Assembly (NCBI GenBank): GCA_002005325.1
Contig: CP017315.1
Location: forward strand, 992,001-1,056,000
Direction of reading: 5' to 3'
Length of the DNA: 64,000 nucleotides
DNA from: Candidatus Tokpelaia hoelldoblerii
Lineage (GTDB): Bacteria > Pseudomonadota > Alphaproteobacteria > Rhizobiales > Rhizobiaceae
Both the position numbers and the translations under genes were made by a program. Position 1 is the first letter of the stretch. Each line of letters starts with the position of its first letter. Under the pieces are notes generated by a model. The model had not been told where the DNA came from. It saw only the letters and a list, made by a program, of their open reading frames with translations, and made no database searches. Shown here in pieces: positions 41,565 to 51,199 of the stretch.

Positions 41565-43433
41565 ATGCCAGCATCAACAAAAAATATCCGTCTGGAAATT
41601 CAGGGCCTGCGTGCCATTGCTGTTATTGCCGTTATTTTATTTCATATGGATAAAAACTGGCTGCCGGGCGGATTTGTCGGCGTTGATATTTTCTTTGTTA
41701 TCAGCGGTTTCCTGATCACTTCCATCATTTTAAAAGGCAAGGATAACCATAATTTTTCTTGGGTTTCTTTTTACCTTGGCCGTATCCGCCGCATTGTCCC
41801 CGCCTATCTGGTGCTGCTGGCCTTTGTCACCTTTGTTGCTTTTATTTTATGTATCCCTTCGGATTATACAACATTTCTGGCAAGCCTTAAACAAGCTTTG
41901 ATATTCAATTCAGCCCATTATTTTGGCAAGTTTGGCGGCTATTTTGCCCAGGCATCTTATGAACTGCCTTTGCAGCATACATGGACACTGGCTATTGAAA
42001 TGCAGTTCTATCTGCTCCTGCCCTTTTTGCTGATATTTCTGCCCAAACAGATCAACAGGCTGCTGATTCCGGCTTTGATCATCTTTTTGCTGGTGCGCAC
42101 AGAGCTGTTTCTCTCCCGCCCTGATTACAACCATCAGAAACTGTATTTTGCGCTTGTCACCCGTGTGCCGGAATTTTTACTTGGCACACTGCTGGTGCTG
42201 TATCGTACCGGCGATAACTGGACAGGAAAATTCAGAAAAATCGCCAGTCTGGCTGGCATAAGCCTTATCATCTTTTCTGTTATCTATCTTAATGAAGAAA
42301 GTCGTTTTCCGGGCATCATGGCAATGTTACCTTGCCTTGGCGCAGCGTTACTCATTGCATCGCATGGCGGTATCTGCGCGCCTTTATTAAATAACAAACC
42401 AATGGTTGGCATTGGTAATCTGTCCTATTCGCTTTATTTGTGGCATTGGCCGATTTTGGCTTTTGCCCGTTATATTCGGATGAATTATAGCTTACCGCTT
42501 ATATGGCTTGTGGTTTTAGCCGGTTTTATTTTGCTATGTGCATGGCTTTCCTACAAATTTATTGAAACGCCTTTACGCAAAAGCAGCAATAAGAAACTGG
42601 CGATATTTTTCCTTTCATTTTTCATCATCTTTACTTTTTTGCTGTCTTTCACGCAAAAATTACAAAAGAATTTTCTTGAACAATCGGTAAAGACAGAATT
42701 CTACGCGAAATCTGGTGATTGCCACAGAACACAAGGTCAATGCTTGCGTGGTAATGTAAACGCAACCAAACCGCCACTGTTGATTATCGGCGACAGTTTT
42801 GCCGGTCAACTTAATCGTTTTTTTGATGTTGTTGCCGAGGATGAAAATTTCAGCTTTCGGATTCTGTCTTCAAGCGATTGCGCAATTCTTATCCCTGACA
42901 AGCCTAAAGTTGTAGAAGATCGAAAACTTTGCCAGGAACAAACAGCCTATGCGCAAGCCTTCATTAAAGAGGCCGATACCATCATCATCGCCAGAAACTG
43001 GACAATATTAACAAACAGAGATCCTGAGCGCCTGGATCCCACAATTGAAGCAATAAAAGAACTTGCACAGACAGGAAAAAAGATCATTCTTTTTGCCCAG
43101 ATACCAATCTATGCTGGCATTGGTGAGCGCAGCCAGCGCTTTCAGCAACTTGGTATAATATCTTTATCTATTAACGCAGAAGCCCCGGCATCTTTTATAA
43201 ATGGCAAACCGGGCTGGATTGATGCCAATGAAGTTATAAAACACCGCTTTGCAACGACGCCAAATGTTATTTTTGTCGATTATACGGATCTTCCTTTATT
43301 TAAAAAACCCTTTTATTATAAGGGACAGCTGATATATTATAATGAAAGCCATCTCAATCGTGCCGGTTCAACCATATGGGGACAACAGGCAAAGGAACGC
43401 TTTCTCACCTTTCTAAAGTCATTGGGATATTGA
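41565..43433 (+). CDS. OafA-type acyltransferase with C-terminal SGNH domain
   Basis: Membrane O-acyltransferase likely to modify LPS O-antigen, capsule or another surface polysaccharide; 622 aa. The N-terminal acyltransferase_3 domain has ten or so helices, with LRAIAVIAVILFHMD (catalytic His about residue 27), GGFVGVDIFFVISGFLIT and FYLGRIRRIVPAYL. The C-terminal SGNH hydrolase-like domain (about residues 390-622) has block I IIGDSFAGQLNRF and the terminal His block NESHLNRAG. AT content is higher than in neighbours, suggesting variable surface chemistry. No polysaccharide cluster surrounds it. Confidence 0.9.
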   Translation: MPASTKNIRLEIQGLRAIAVIAVILFHMDKNWLPGGFVGVDIFFVISGFLITSIILKGKDNHNFSWVSFYLGRIRRIVPAYLVLLAFVTFVAFILCIPSDYTTFLASLKQALIFNSAHYFGKFGGYFAQASYELPLQHTWTLAIEMQFYLLLPFLLIFLPKQINRLLIPALIIFLLVRTELFLSRPDYNHQKLYFALVTRVPEFLLGTLLVLYRTGDNWTGKFRKIASLAGISLIIFSVIYLNEESRFPGIMAMLPCLGAALLIASHGGICAPLLNNKPMVGIGNLSYSLYLWHWPILAFARYIRMNYSLPLIWLVVLAGFILLCAWLSYKFIETPLRKSSNKKLAIFFLSFFIIFTFLLSFTQKLQKNFLEQSVKTEFYAKSGDCHRTQGQCLRGNVNATKPPLLIIGDSFAGQLNRFFDVVAEDENFSFRILSSSDCAILIPDKPKVVEDRKLCQEQTAYAQAFIKEADTIIIARNWTILTNRDPERLDPTIEAIKELAQTGKKIILFAQIPIYAGIGERSQRFQQLGIISLSINAEAPASFINGKPGWIDANEVIKHRFATTPNVIFVDYTDLPLFKKPFYYKGQLIYYNESHLNRAGSTIWGQQAKERFLTFLKSLGY

Positions 43434-43601
43434 AACCCGCACATACACTGTATCTATGCTTGGTGACATAACATTTTTTAGACTATTTTTTTATTCCAAA
43501 GCTGCTATAGTGATAAAAATTTGAAAAAGACGGGTTCTGAAATACATGTTTCAGAGGCCGTTTCTTTTTTTGTAGCTGGAAGCAGTGAAAGGATAAAGGC
43601 C

Positions 43602-44075
43602 ATGGATAAAGTCCCAATGACCAAAAACGGTTTTGAACAGCTGAAAGAAGAGCTTCGCTGGCGCCAGCAGGAAGAGCGGCCACGCATTATTGAAGCCATT
43701 GCCGAAGCGCGCAGCCATGGTGACCTTTCTGAAAATGCGGAATATCACGCCGCTAAAGAAGCGCAGAGTCTGAATGAAGGCCGGGTGAATGTGCTGGAAG
43801 ATTATATCGCCCGGGCGGAAGTGATTGACATTGCCAAACTCGCAGGCGACAAGATAAAATTTGGCGCGACCGTTACCATTATTGATGAAGAAACGGAAGA
43901 CAAGCGCATTTATCAGATTGTCGGTGATCAGGAAGCGGATGTCAAACAGGGGCGGATCTCTGTTTCTTCCCCTATTGCCAAGGCATTGATCGGCAAAAGC
44001 GAAGGCGATACAATTGAAGTCAACGCACCGGGCGGCGCCCGTTCATTCGAGATTGTCGCCCTTAAATTTGTCTGA
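43602..44075 (+). CDS. greA: Transcription elongation factor GreA
   Basis: Stimulates cleavage of backtracked RNA by RNA polymerase; 157 aa from the ATG at 43602 (MDKVPMTKNGFEQL), with GAAAGGAT upstream. A start at 43521 is open but adds an unrelated leader. The coiled-coil tip carries the acidic pair in HGDLSENAEYHAAKE (about residues 42-56). The C-terminal FKBP-like domain covers 80-157 (GDTIEVNAPGGARSFEIVAL). lpsB starts 9 nt downstream, reproducing the greA-lpsB order known from rhizobia. A small inverted repeat (TCTGAAA/TTTCAGA, 43536-43555) lies in its leader. Confidence 0.96.
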   Translation: MDKVPMTKNGFEQLKEELRWRQQEERPRIIEAIAEARSHGDLSENAEYHAAKEAQSLNEGRVNVLEDYIARAEVIDIAKLAGDKIKFGATVTIIDEETEDKRIYQIVGDQEADVKQGRISVSSPIAKALIGKSEGDTIEVNAPGGARSFEIVALKFV

Positions 44076-44083
44076 TTGGTTCA

Positions 44084-45139
44084 ATGCGCATCTCGGCAAG
44101 AGAAACAGAGGTTATCGCACCGCATTTTAAACAGCGGCTTTCCGGTGTTACATCGACGATTATACAACTCATCCCTCTGCAAGTCTCTTTGGGTGTGCGC
44201 ATTGCTACATTAGGGCCCGGCCTGCCCGAAACCCTGCCCTGGCTTGCGTGGAGTTCACTTTCAGGATTCTGGAAAAGGCCGGCCAACCGCCCGTTTCGCA
44301 TCTGGCACGCGCGGCGCAATATCGAAATGCTGGCTGGTATCATTTTGCGTGATATATTGCGCATGAAACTGCGGCTGATTTTCACCTCCGCCTCACAGCG
44401 TCATCACAAGCGTTTCACCAAATGGCTTATCCGGCGGATGGATCGCGTTATCGCCACCAGCAAACGCACCGGCAGCTATCTGGAAGTGCCGTATCAGGTT
44501 ATCATGCATGGCATTGACACAGAGCGCTTTTCGCCACCGGCCGATAAACAGGCTGAACTTGCAGCAGCAAACCTGCCCGGCAAATATGCTGTCGGCTGTT
44601 TTGGCCGGGTCCGCCACCAAAAAGGTACAGATCTGTTTGTCGATTCCATGATCGCGCTGCTGCCGCATTATCCCGACTGGGTTGCACTGGTTGCAGGGCG
44701 CGCTACGGCAGAACACCAGGCCTTTGAGCAAGAACTGAAAGACAAGGTTGCCGCTGCCGGTCTGGAAAAACGCATTATTTTTCTGGGCGAATCACGCGAC
44801 ATTCCCCGCTGGTACAAAGCCTTAAGCCTTTACGTCGCCCCCTCGCGCCGTGAAGGCTTCGGCCTCACACCGCTGGAAGCCATGGCCGCACAATCCGCCG
44901 TTGTCACCAGCGACGCCGGCGCCTATACCGAACTCGTGGCGGAAGGCACGGGCACGGTTGTACCTGCCGGCGATCCGGCCGCCATGCAACAGGCTATCGA
45001 GTATTATTTTGCCCATCCGCAGGAAACGATAAAGGCCGGTAAAACCGCCTTGCACCATGTGCGCACAAACTTCCCGCTGCTTAAAGAAGCACAGGCTATT
45101 GACGCACTTTATGAAGACCTTTTCACCAAAGGCGCCTGA
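44084..45139 (+). CDS. lpsB: LPS core glycosyltransferase LpsB/LpcC-like
   Basis: GT4-family (GT-B fold) glycosyltransferase, 351 aa, placed directly after greA as lpsB is in Sinorhizobium/Rhizobium, where it adds mannose to the inner LPS core. Family-like features are MHGIDTERFSPP (about 147-158), GCFGRVRHQKGTDLFVDSMI (about 178-197), and the donor-binding EX7E-type block PSRREGFGLTPLEAMAAQSA (about 257-276). No membrane segment; acts on the cytoplasmic face. The sugar specificity is inferred from synteny. Confidence 0.88.
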   Translation: MRISARETEVIAPHFKQRLSGVTSTIIQLIPLQVSLGVRIATLGPGLPETLPWLAWSSLSGFWKRPANRPFRIWHARRNIEMLAGIILRDILRMKLRLIFTSASQRHHKRFTKWLIRRMDRVIATSKRTGSYLEVPYQVIMHGIDTERFSPPADKQAELAAANLPGKYAVGCFGRVRHQKGTDLFVDSMIALLPHYPDWVALVAGRATAEHQAFEQELKDKVAAAGLEKRIIFLGESRDIPRWYKALSLYVAPSRREGFGLTPLEAMAAQSAVVTSDAGAYTELVAEGTGTVVPAGDPAAMQQAIEYYFAHPQETIKAGKTALHHVRTNFPLLKEAQAIDALYEDLFTKGA

Positions 45140-45168
45140 AGCGGCTTCCCGCTATCATAGCCAGCAAT

Positions 45169-46188
45169 TCAGAGTTCTGAATTATTGTACCCGTCAGGAT
45201 TTTTAACCTGAAAATGCCACATATCCTCACACATCTGACGCAGGTCTTTTGTCGCCTGCCAGCCCAGTTGCTCTTTCGCCTGTACGGGGTTTGCATAAAA
45301 CTCGCCAATGTCGCCCGGCCGCCGTGCACCAATTTCATAAGGTATAGCACGATTGGAAACATGCTCAAAAGCACGAATGACTTCCATCACGCTATAGCCC
45401 GTGCCACAGCCCAGATTGAAGGTCCGGCACCCCGCTGTTTCCAGCACTTTCAGCGCCGCCATATGCCCGTCCGCCAAATCGGCGACATGAATATAATCAC
45501 GCACACCGGTACCATCCCGGGTTTCATAATCATTACCCCAGATGGTAAGCTTTTCACGCCGGCCAGAAGCAACCTGCGCCAGAATCGGCATCAGATTATT
45601 GGGAATGCCTTTCGGGTCTTCCCCAATCAGACCGCTTTCATGAGCACCGACAGGGTTAAAATAGCGCAGAATGGCAATGCTCCATTCCGGGTCTGCCGTG
45701 CGTAACGCTTCAAGCATTTTTTCCACAGCAAGTTTTGTCTGACCATAGACGCTTTCCGGTGCAAGAGGATGTTTTTCATCATAAGGCAGATATTGCGGTG
45801 TCCCGTAAACCGTGGCAGTTGATGAAAAAATAAATTTTTTAACGCCAGCAGTCCGCATGGCCTGCAACAGGCGCAATGTGCCGACCACATTGCAGTCATA
45901 ATAAAACAGCGGGCGCGAGGCTGATTCACCAACCGCCTTTAATCCGGCAAAATGAATGACAGAGGTACAGCGATAGCGTTTCAGCACAGTTTCAACAAAT
46001 TCCCGGTCGCGGATATCGCCTGGCGCATTGATCAATGTGCAACCGGCAATTTTCTCAACACGATGCAGAACTTCCGGATAGCTGTTACCAAAATTATCTA
46101 TGACAACAACATCATGCCCCGCCTTCAGCAGGGAAACACATGTATGTGAACCAATATATCCCGCCCCGCCTGTCACTAAAATTGCCAT
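45169..46188 (-). CDS. galE: UDP-glucose 4-epimerase
   Basis: Interconverts UDP-glucose and UDP-galactose for surface polysaccharide synthesis; 339 aa short-chain dehydrogenase. NAD-binding motif GGAGYIGSHTCVSLLKAGH is at residues 7-25, and catalytic YxxxK in SVYGQTKLAVEKM (Tyr about residue 148). The region RYFNPVGAHESGLIGEDP and C-terminal RPGDIGEFYANPVQAKEQLG are diagnostic of GalE. It converges on lpsB with a 29-bp gap. Confidence 0.95.
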   Translation of the reverse strand: MAILVTGGAGYIGSHTCVSLLKAGHDVVVIDNFGNSYPEVLHRVEKIAGCTLINAPGDIRDREFVETVLKRYRCTSVIHFAGLKAVGESASRPLFYYDCNVVGTLRLLQAMRTAGVKKFIFSSTATVYGTPQYLPYDEKHPLAPESVYGQTKLAVEKMLEALRTADPEWSIAILRYFNPVGAHESGLIGEDPKGIPNNLMPILAQVASGRREKLTIWGNDYETRDGTGVRDYIHVADLADGHMAALKVLETAGCRTFNLGCGTGYSVMEVIRAFEHVSNRAIPYEIGARRPGDIGEFYANPVQAKEQLGWQATKDLRQMCEDMWHFQVKNPDGYNNSEL

Positions 46189-46283
46189 ATTTCAAAACTC
46201 GATATATTTTCTACCCATTCGGTATGAAATAAGTTACTGCTAAACGCAAGCCTTTTCAAAGTCTGAAACAGGAAAACCCCTAT

Positions 46284-47093
46284 ATGAAACCCGGAAAAGA
46301 CATTCAGCGCCTGATTGAAATCATGGCCGCCCTGCGCCATCCGCAAAGCGGCTGCGCATGGGATATTAAGCAGACCTTTCAATCCATTGTGCCCTATACA
46401 ATTGAAGAAACCTATGAAGTGGTTGACGCTATCAATCGCAATGACCGTGTGGATTTATGCGAAGAACTGGGCGATCTGCTGCTTCAGGTGGTTTATTATG
46501 CCCGCATGGCGGAAGAAGAAGGCAGTTTCGATTTTGGTGACGTGGTGGAAGGTATCACAGCCAAAATGATACGCCGCCACCCGCATGTGTTCGGCTCGAC
46601 GCAAGAGCGGCAACAGGGAATGCAAAAAGGCGCATGGGAGCGAATCAAGGCACAGGAAAAAGCAGAAAACAGGGCTAAAAAACAACAGGCAGAGCAAAGA
46701 GAGGAAACGGCGCAAAGTTATCTCGATGCCGTGCCTACCGCCCTGCCCGCGGCAATGGAAGCCATGAAATTGCAAAATCACGCCGCAAAAGTCGGCTTTG
46801 ACTGGCCGGACGCGGACAATGTTTTAGACAAACTTGCAGAAGAAACGGCGGAATTAACCGCAGCTATAGAAGAAGGAACGCCACAGGATATTGCGGCAGA
46901 ATATGGTGATGTGATGTTTGCCGTTATCAATCTCGGGCGTAAACTCAACCTTGCGCCGGAAGAGGCCTTGGCCATGACAAACCTGAAATTTCGCAAGCGT
47001 TTCGCCTATATAGAGCAAAATACTGATAAAAAGCTGGAAGAAATGACATTGCAGGATATGGAAACACTTTGGGTAAAAGCAAAAAAGGGCTGA
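46284..47093 (+). CDS. mazG: Nucleoside triphosphate pyrophosphohydrolase MazG
   Basis: Hydrolyses (d)NTPs to monophosphates and pyrophosphate, cleaning aberrant nucleotides and lowering alarmone-linked stress; 269 aa with two tandem MazG domains. The first has CAWDIKQTFQSIVPYTIEET and CEELGDLLLQVVYYARMAEE (about residues 24-80); the second has LDKLAEETAELTAAIEEG and IAAEYGDVMFAVINLGRKLN (about 180-225). The linker is charged and repetitive (KAEKAENRAKKQQAEQREE-like). Divergent from galE. Followed by a bidirectional hairpin. Confidence 0.94.
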   Translation: MKPGKDIQRLIEIMAALRHPQSGCAWDIKQTFQSIVPYTIEETYEVVDAINRNDRVDLCEELGDLLLQVVYYARMAEEEGSFDFGDVVEGITAKMIRRHPHVFGSTQERQQGMQKGAWERIKAQEKAENRAKKQQAEQREETAQSYLDAVPTALPAAMEAMKLQNHAAKVGFDWPDADNVLDKLAEETAELTAAIEEGTPQDIAAEYGDVMFAVINLGRKLNLAPEEALAMTNLKFRKRFAYIEQNTDKKLEEMTLQDMETLWVKAKKG

Positions 47094-47142
47094 ACTGATA
47101 TTCCGTTCTTGTATCGAATAGTCTGCGTTCAGACATAAAAAA

Positions 47143-47184
47143 CTGCACAGCAAAATATTCTGTAACAGATATTCTGCTGTGCAG
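47143..47184. terminator. Bidirectional terminator between mazG and the helicase
   Basis: CTGCACAGCA (47143-47152) and TGCTGTGCAG (47175-47184) pair, with further partial pairing of the AT-rich inner part (AAATATTC/GATATT). It is followed by CTGATTTTT on the plus strand and preceded by A-runs for the minus strand. Confidence 0.82.
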
Positions 47185-47208
47185 CTGATTTTTACAGGCG
47201 GATCAGCT

Positions 47209-48579
47209 TCAGGCAGCCGGTCTTTTCCGCCGTTCCGACCTTGATTTTTTTGCCGGCTTGCCTTGCGCGCGCATATCAGCCTGCCTACCACCGCCGTGTT
47301 TGTGCGTAAAGGATTTTTTAGGCCGCCTGTTGCGGTTACGCTTCTGTTTTGCCGGGGCAGCAGGCGATTTTTTCGCGCCCTCATGCGTAACAGGCTTCTT
47401 GACAAACGGCACATCCGGCAATTCCGGCAGGGCCTGCAAGTCCAGCCGCTTGCGGGTTACTTTTTCCACCCCGCGCAAACGGGATCTTTCCAGCGCGGCA
47501 TCATAAAGCGTTATCGCCACACCGCTCGCGCCATTGCGCCCTGTGCGCCCGATACGGTGCACATAGCTTTCAGCTTCATCCGGCAGTTCAAAATTGATGA
47601 CATGGCTGATTCCGGGCACATCAATACCGCGCGCAGCAATATCTGTCGCCACCAGCACCCGCACAGAACCATCGCGAAAACCGTTTAAAGCCCGCTGGCG
47701 GGCGTTCTGGCTTTTGTTGCCGTGAATGGCGGCAACCGGATAGCCAGTTTTTTCCAGATGGCGGGTGACGGCATCCGCCCCGTATTTGGTACGGGTAAAG
47801 ACAATCACCGAGCGGAACTCCGGCAAGGCCAGCAATCCTGCCAGCACCTGCTTTTTGTCACGCATTGTCACCGGATACATCTTTTCAGTGATGTCCCCCG
47901 CCGTTGTCCCTTGCGGCGCGGTTTCCACCTCAACCGGATCACGCAGCAAACTTTGCGCCAGCTGGGCAATTTCTTTCGGCATAGTGGCAGAAAAAAGCGC
48001 TGTCTGGCGTTTGGGCGCCAATAATTCGGCAATACGGCGCACATCGCGGATAAAGCCCATATCCAGCATACGGTCCGCCTCATCCAGCACAAAAAACTGT
48101 GTCTGCGACAGATCGACATTTTTTTCGCGGATATGGTCCATCAACCGGCCCGGTGTGGCAATCAGCACATCAACACCGGCAGCCATACGTTTAATCTGGG
48201 TATGGCGCGAAACCCCGCCCAAAATCAGCCCGATGGCAAGGTGCATATTGCTGGCAACAGCGCGTATGCTTGTTTCAATCTGCACAGCCAGCTCGCGCGT
48301 GGGGGCAAGAATCAGCGCCCGTGCCGTTTTCGGCTTGCGCTTGCTGCCCATAGCGGCAATCTGCGCCAGCACCGGCAGGGCAAAAGCCAGCGTCTTGCCC
48401 GAGCCTGTCTGGGCAATGGCGAGCAGGTCATGCCCGGCCAGCATGGCGGGGATTGCCTTTTCCTGAATCGGTTTTGGCGCAACCATTCCCGCATGGGCAA
48501 GGTTTTTCACCAGCAATTCGGACAAGCCCAGTTGCTGGAAGGAAGTCTCTGAGGATGTATTCAATTGATTTGCTTTCAC
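47209..48579 (-). CDS. DEAD-box RNA helicase (RhlE-like)
   Basis: ATP-dependent RNA helicase, 456 aa from the GTG at 48579 (AGGTAGG lies 6 nt upstream); another in-frame GTG at 48606 would add nine residues. Motifs in order: Q-motif region FQQLGLSELLVKNLAHAGM, motif I AQTGSGKTLAFALPVL, motif Ia PTRELAVQI, motif II VLDEADRMLDMGF, motif III SATMPKEI, motif IV IVFTRTKYGAD, motif V VATDIAARGIDVPG and motif VI HRIGRTGRNG. The C-terminal tail (about residues 385-456) is Lys/Arg-rich, typical of RhlE-type helicases involved in ribosome assembly or cold adaptation. Confidence 0.94.
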   Translation of the reverse strand: MKANQLNTSSETSFQQLGLSELLVKNLAHAGMVAPKPIQEKAIPAMLAGHDLLAIAQTGSGKTLAFALPVLAQIAAMGSKRKPKTARALILAPTRELAVQIETSIRAVASNMHLAIGLILGGVSRHTQIKRMAAGVDVLIATPGRLMDHIREKNVDLSQTQFFVLDEADRMLDMGFIRDVRRIAELLAPKRQTALFSATMPKEIAQLAQSLLRDPVEVETAPQGTTAGDITEKMYPVTMRDKKQVLAGLLALPEFRSVIVFTRTKYGADAVTRHLEKTGYPVAAIHGNKSQNARQRALNGFRDGSVRVLVATDIAARGIDVPGISHVINFELPDEAESYVHRIGRTGRNGASGVAITLYDAALERSRLRGVEKVTRKRLDLQALPELPDVPFVKKPVTHEGAKKSPAAPAKQKRNRNRRPKKSFTHKHGGGRQADMRAQGKPAKKSRSERRKRPAA

Positions 48580-48702
48580 AATGCGCCTACCTTGAGTTCT
48601 TCTCACAGTGTCAGGTCAAGCGCTTAAATCTGTATAAGGCAGACCTTATGCCTGCTCTCTTCATTAAAAGCAAGCATTTCCGCGCATTTTTATGAAAGCC
48701 GT

Positions 48703-49254
48703 CTATTTTCGCATGACTTTTCCCAGCGGGAGATGCACCGAAACAAGAGCCGGATAGATTTCCTGAAACACCGGATTCTGCACGGCTTTCTGGCCGCCAT
48801 AAATCAGATGCCAGGTTTCCCCATCATAAAGCGCCAGAGTCATAAACTCCGCAATACTGTCTTTGGTTTCAACATGGGTCGGCACAAGTGCGTAAAAAGC
48901 GCCCTCTTCTGTTTGTTCATACCGGATATTGGCGCTGTCCAGCGTATAACCGTTATCCACCAGATGTTCAAACAGGGCATTCACGCTCTTTTGAACATCC
49001 GCCCGCAATTCACTTTCACTTTTTTGTAATCGCCTTGCCATTTCCTGATAAAGGCGGGCGGGCATGTTGTTGACGACAAAGGCCGCATCGTGATTGTGCA
49101 TCGCCTTATTCATATCCGCGACAAGCTGAACCAGCTGCGAAGCAGTAACCTTTTCTGTCCTTGCGCTGTCCTCAGCCCGGGTTTGAGCACCTGCACCGGT
49201 TAAAAGTGAACAGGACAACAAGCCGGCTATTATCATTTTCATTGCAAATTTCAT
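48703..49254 (-). CDS. Exported protein of unknown function
   Basis: 183 aa from the ATG at 49254 (MKFAMKMIIAGLL), preferred over one at 49287 because AAAGGG lies upstream and the signal peptide starts there. The signal peptide has its hydrophobic core in MIIAGLLSCSLLTGAGA, with cleavage near AGA-QTRA. The mature part (ASQLVQLVADMNKAMHNHDA; YDGETWHLIYGGQKAVQNPV) looks like an NTF2/SnoaL-like or general periplasmic fold, judged from the DGETWHL phrase near the C-terminus. I do not recognise a named family. It lies between the helicase and ilvA. Confidence 0.7.
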   Translation of the reverse strand: MKFAMKMIIAGLLSCSLLTGAGAQTRAEDSARTEKVTASQLVQLVADMNKAMHNHDAAFVVNNMPARLYQEMARRLQKSESELRADVQKSVNALFEHLVDNGYTLDSANIRYEQTEEGAFYALVPTHVETKDSIAEFMTLALYDGETWHLIYGGQKAVQNPVFQEIYPALVSVHLPLGKVMRK

Positions 49255-49308
49255 CTTGTGCCCTTTCTTCTCCTTGTTCACCCGCAAAACAGATCATGTC
49301 CTGATCAT

Positions 49309-50562
49309 TTAAATCCAGTCAAACAAAATCTGATCACCGGTAATATCCCTGTATGCCCAGCCGATTTCAGCAAAGCGAGCATGCAGTCTGGCAAAATTTT
49401 CCGCCTTTGTGGTTTCAATCGCAATCAGCACCGAACCAAAATCACGCACCGATTTTTTCAGATATTCAAACCGCGCCACGTCATCCTCCGGCCCCAGCTC
49501 ATCCAGAAACGCCCGCAACGCCCCCGGCCTTTGCGGAAAACGGAAGACATAATACCGCTTCAGGCCAGCGTAGCGCAAGGCGCGCTCCTTGACCTCGGGC
49601 AGGCGCTCGAAATCAAAATTGCCGCCGGAAACAATCAGCACAATACGCTTGTTGCGGATTTCCGCCGGATCAAAGCTTTTTAAAGCATCAATCGACAGCG
49701 CACCTGCCGGCTCCAGCACAATGCCTTCAACATTGAGCATATCAACCATCGTGCCGCACAGCCGGTTTTCCGGCACACGGATAACATCACCGGGCTGGAA
49801 CTCACGCAAAACGTCAAAATTGATTGCACCGGTCTGCGCGACAGCGGCGCCGTCCACAAAGGTTTCCATGGTTTCAAGCCTGATACGCTGCCCGGCCCGC
49901 AAACTGGCATGCAGGCTTGCCGCCCCTTCCGGCTCGGCAAGCATCACTTTTTTCTGCCAGCCCTTTGCCGCCACAAACCGCGTTATACCCGCGGCCAGAC
50001 CACCGCCGCCAACCGGCGCGACAATCAAGTCCGGCGCGGTATCTTCCGGCCATTGCTGCGCCACTTCATAAAGCACACTTGCCTGCCCGTTGATGATAAA
50101 GTCACTATCAAAAGGCGGCGCCATGACCCCGCCCCCTTCAGCCACAAATTGCTGTGCGGCGGCATAGCACTGGTCAAATGTATCACCGGTCAGGCGGATA
50201 TCGACAGAATCACCGCCAAATGCACGGGTCTTGTCAATCTTCTGCAAGGGCGTTGTCACCGGCATGAAAATCACCGCGCGCCGGCCAAAATGGCGGCAGA
50301 CAAAAGCCAGCCCCTGCGCATGATTGCCGGCGGAAGCGCACACAAAAGGCGTTTGCGCTGATGTTTGCGCCAGCATATGCGAAACAAAATTGAAAGCGCC
50401 GCGGATTTTATAGGACCGCACCGGAGTCAGATCCTCGCGCTTAAGGTAAATTTCCGCGCCGTATTTCTGTGAAAGATATGCGTTTTTCTGTAAAGGCGTA
50501 GCAGGAAACAATCCCCGCAACGCGGCAACTGTTTCACTGAGGTCTGTCATAAATTTCGTCAT
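49309..50562 (-). CDS. ilvA: Threonine ammonia-lyase
   Basis: PLP enzyme deaminating threonine to 2-oxobutanoate in isoleucine synthesis; 417 aa from the ATG at 50562. The Schiff-base lysine is in VRSYKIRGAFNFVSHM (about residue 53). The phosphate-binding glycine loop is VAPVGGGGLAAGI (about 181-193), and the N-terminal KREDLTPVRSY is typical. The C-terminal about 80 residues (YYVFRFPQRPGALRAFLDEL) form a short ACT-like domain, as in one-domain catabolic/biosynthetic IlvA variants. GGGAGA lies upstream. Confidence 0.93.
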   Translation of the reverse strand: MTKFMTDLSETVAALRGLFPATPLQKNAYLSQKYGAEIYLKREDLTPVRSYKIRGAFNFVSHMLAQTSAQTPFVCASAGNHAQGLAFVCRHFGRRAVIFMPVTTPLQKIDKTRAFGGDSVDIRLTGDTFDQCYAAAQQFVAEGGGVMAPPFDSDFIINGQASVLYEVAQQWPEDTAPDLIVAPVGGGGLAAGITRFVAAKGWQKKVMLAEPEGAASLHASLRAGQRIRLETMETFVDGAAVAQTGAINFDVLREFQPGDVIRVPENRLCGTMVDMLNVEGIVLEPAGALSIDALKSFDPAEIRNKRIVLIVSGGNFDFERLPEVKERALRYAGLKRYYVFRFPQRPGALRAFLDELGPEDDVARFEYLKKSVRDFGSVLIAIETTKAENFARLHARFAEIGWAYRDITGDQILFDWI

Positions 50563-50651
50563 CAACCAGTCTCCCGCTCCACTTTATATCCTGTTATTGT
50601 AACATTGTCCTCTTGCAATTTTCCAGCAAAGCCGTTACGAAAACTTTTGCC

Positions 50652-50737
50652 GCGGACGTGGCGAAATCGGTATACGCAAAGGACTTAAAATCCTTCGGTC
50701 TTAGACCTTGCGGGTTCAAGTCCCGCCGTCCGCACCA
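50652..50737 (+). tRNA. tRNA-Leu (UAA)
   Basis: Full cloverleaf with acceptor GCGGACG/CGTCCGC, discriminator A50734 and encoded CCA at 50735-50737. The anticodon loop ACTTAAAAT contains TAA (leucine UUA codons). A long variable arm (CTTCGGTCTTAGACCTTG) identifies it as class II, and the T arm has GGTTCAAGTCC. It sits alone between ilvA and a small minus-strand gene. Confidence 0.97.
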
Positions 50738-50751
50738 TACTTCCGGTCAAA

Positions 50752-50979
50752 TCAGTGTTCTGTTTTGTCAGCAAGCTCCGGAAAGCGCTCCTGCAACATT
50801 TCCTTGACAAGATCCATCACCGCAGCACGTGATATTTTATCCAGTGTTGCGAAATGGTCAACCGCTGCATTCAATTCTTCCGGCACAGGCACGGCCTGTT
50901 CTTCCGCACAAGAAGGTAAAATTTCATCCTGCCTGTGATTGCGGCCCGATATCGGGGCCGAACTATAGATATCCGCCAT
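50752..50979 (-). CDS. Small hypothetical protein, 75 aa
   Basis: 75-residue frame converging on tRNA-Leu with a 14-bp gap. The sequence has a disordered N-terminal half (SSAPISGRNHRQDEILPS) and a helical C-terminal half (VDHFATLDKISRAAVMDLVK). No family recognised. Upstream GGATG offers only a weak ribosome site, but coding-like third-position GC in the C-terminal half supports it. Could be a small DUF-type protein conserved in relatives. Confidence 0.5.
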   Translation of the reverse strand: MADIYSSAPISGRNHRQDEILPSCAEEQAVPVPEELNAAVDHFATLDKISRAAVMDLVKEMLQERFPELADKTEH

Positions 50980-51199
50980 TTTTTTACATCCGCTTGTTTA
51001 AAAAAACCGCCTTATAAATAAAACTTCAAATTTTGTCAAAGCTTACCATCTCCTTAATTTACATCTTATCCTCAAATGAAAATTATTTCAAATTCAAGTA
51101 AAAAATAAGAATAAATTCACTTATATTTAATAAAAAGGAACAAAATTAAGAAAAGAGTATTTTTATAAGAGGTTCAGCAATGATTCAGAAGTACAAACG

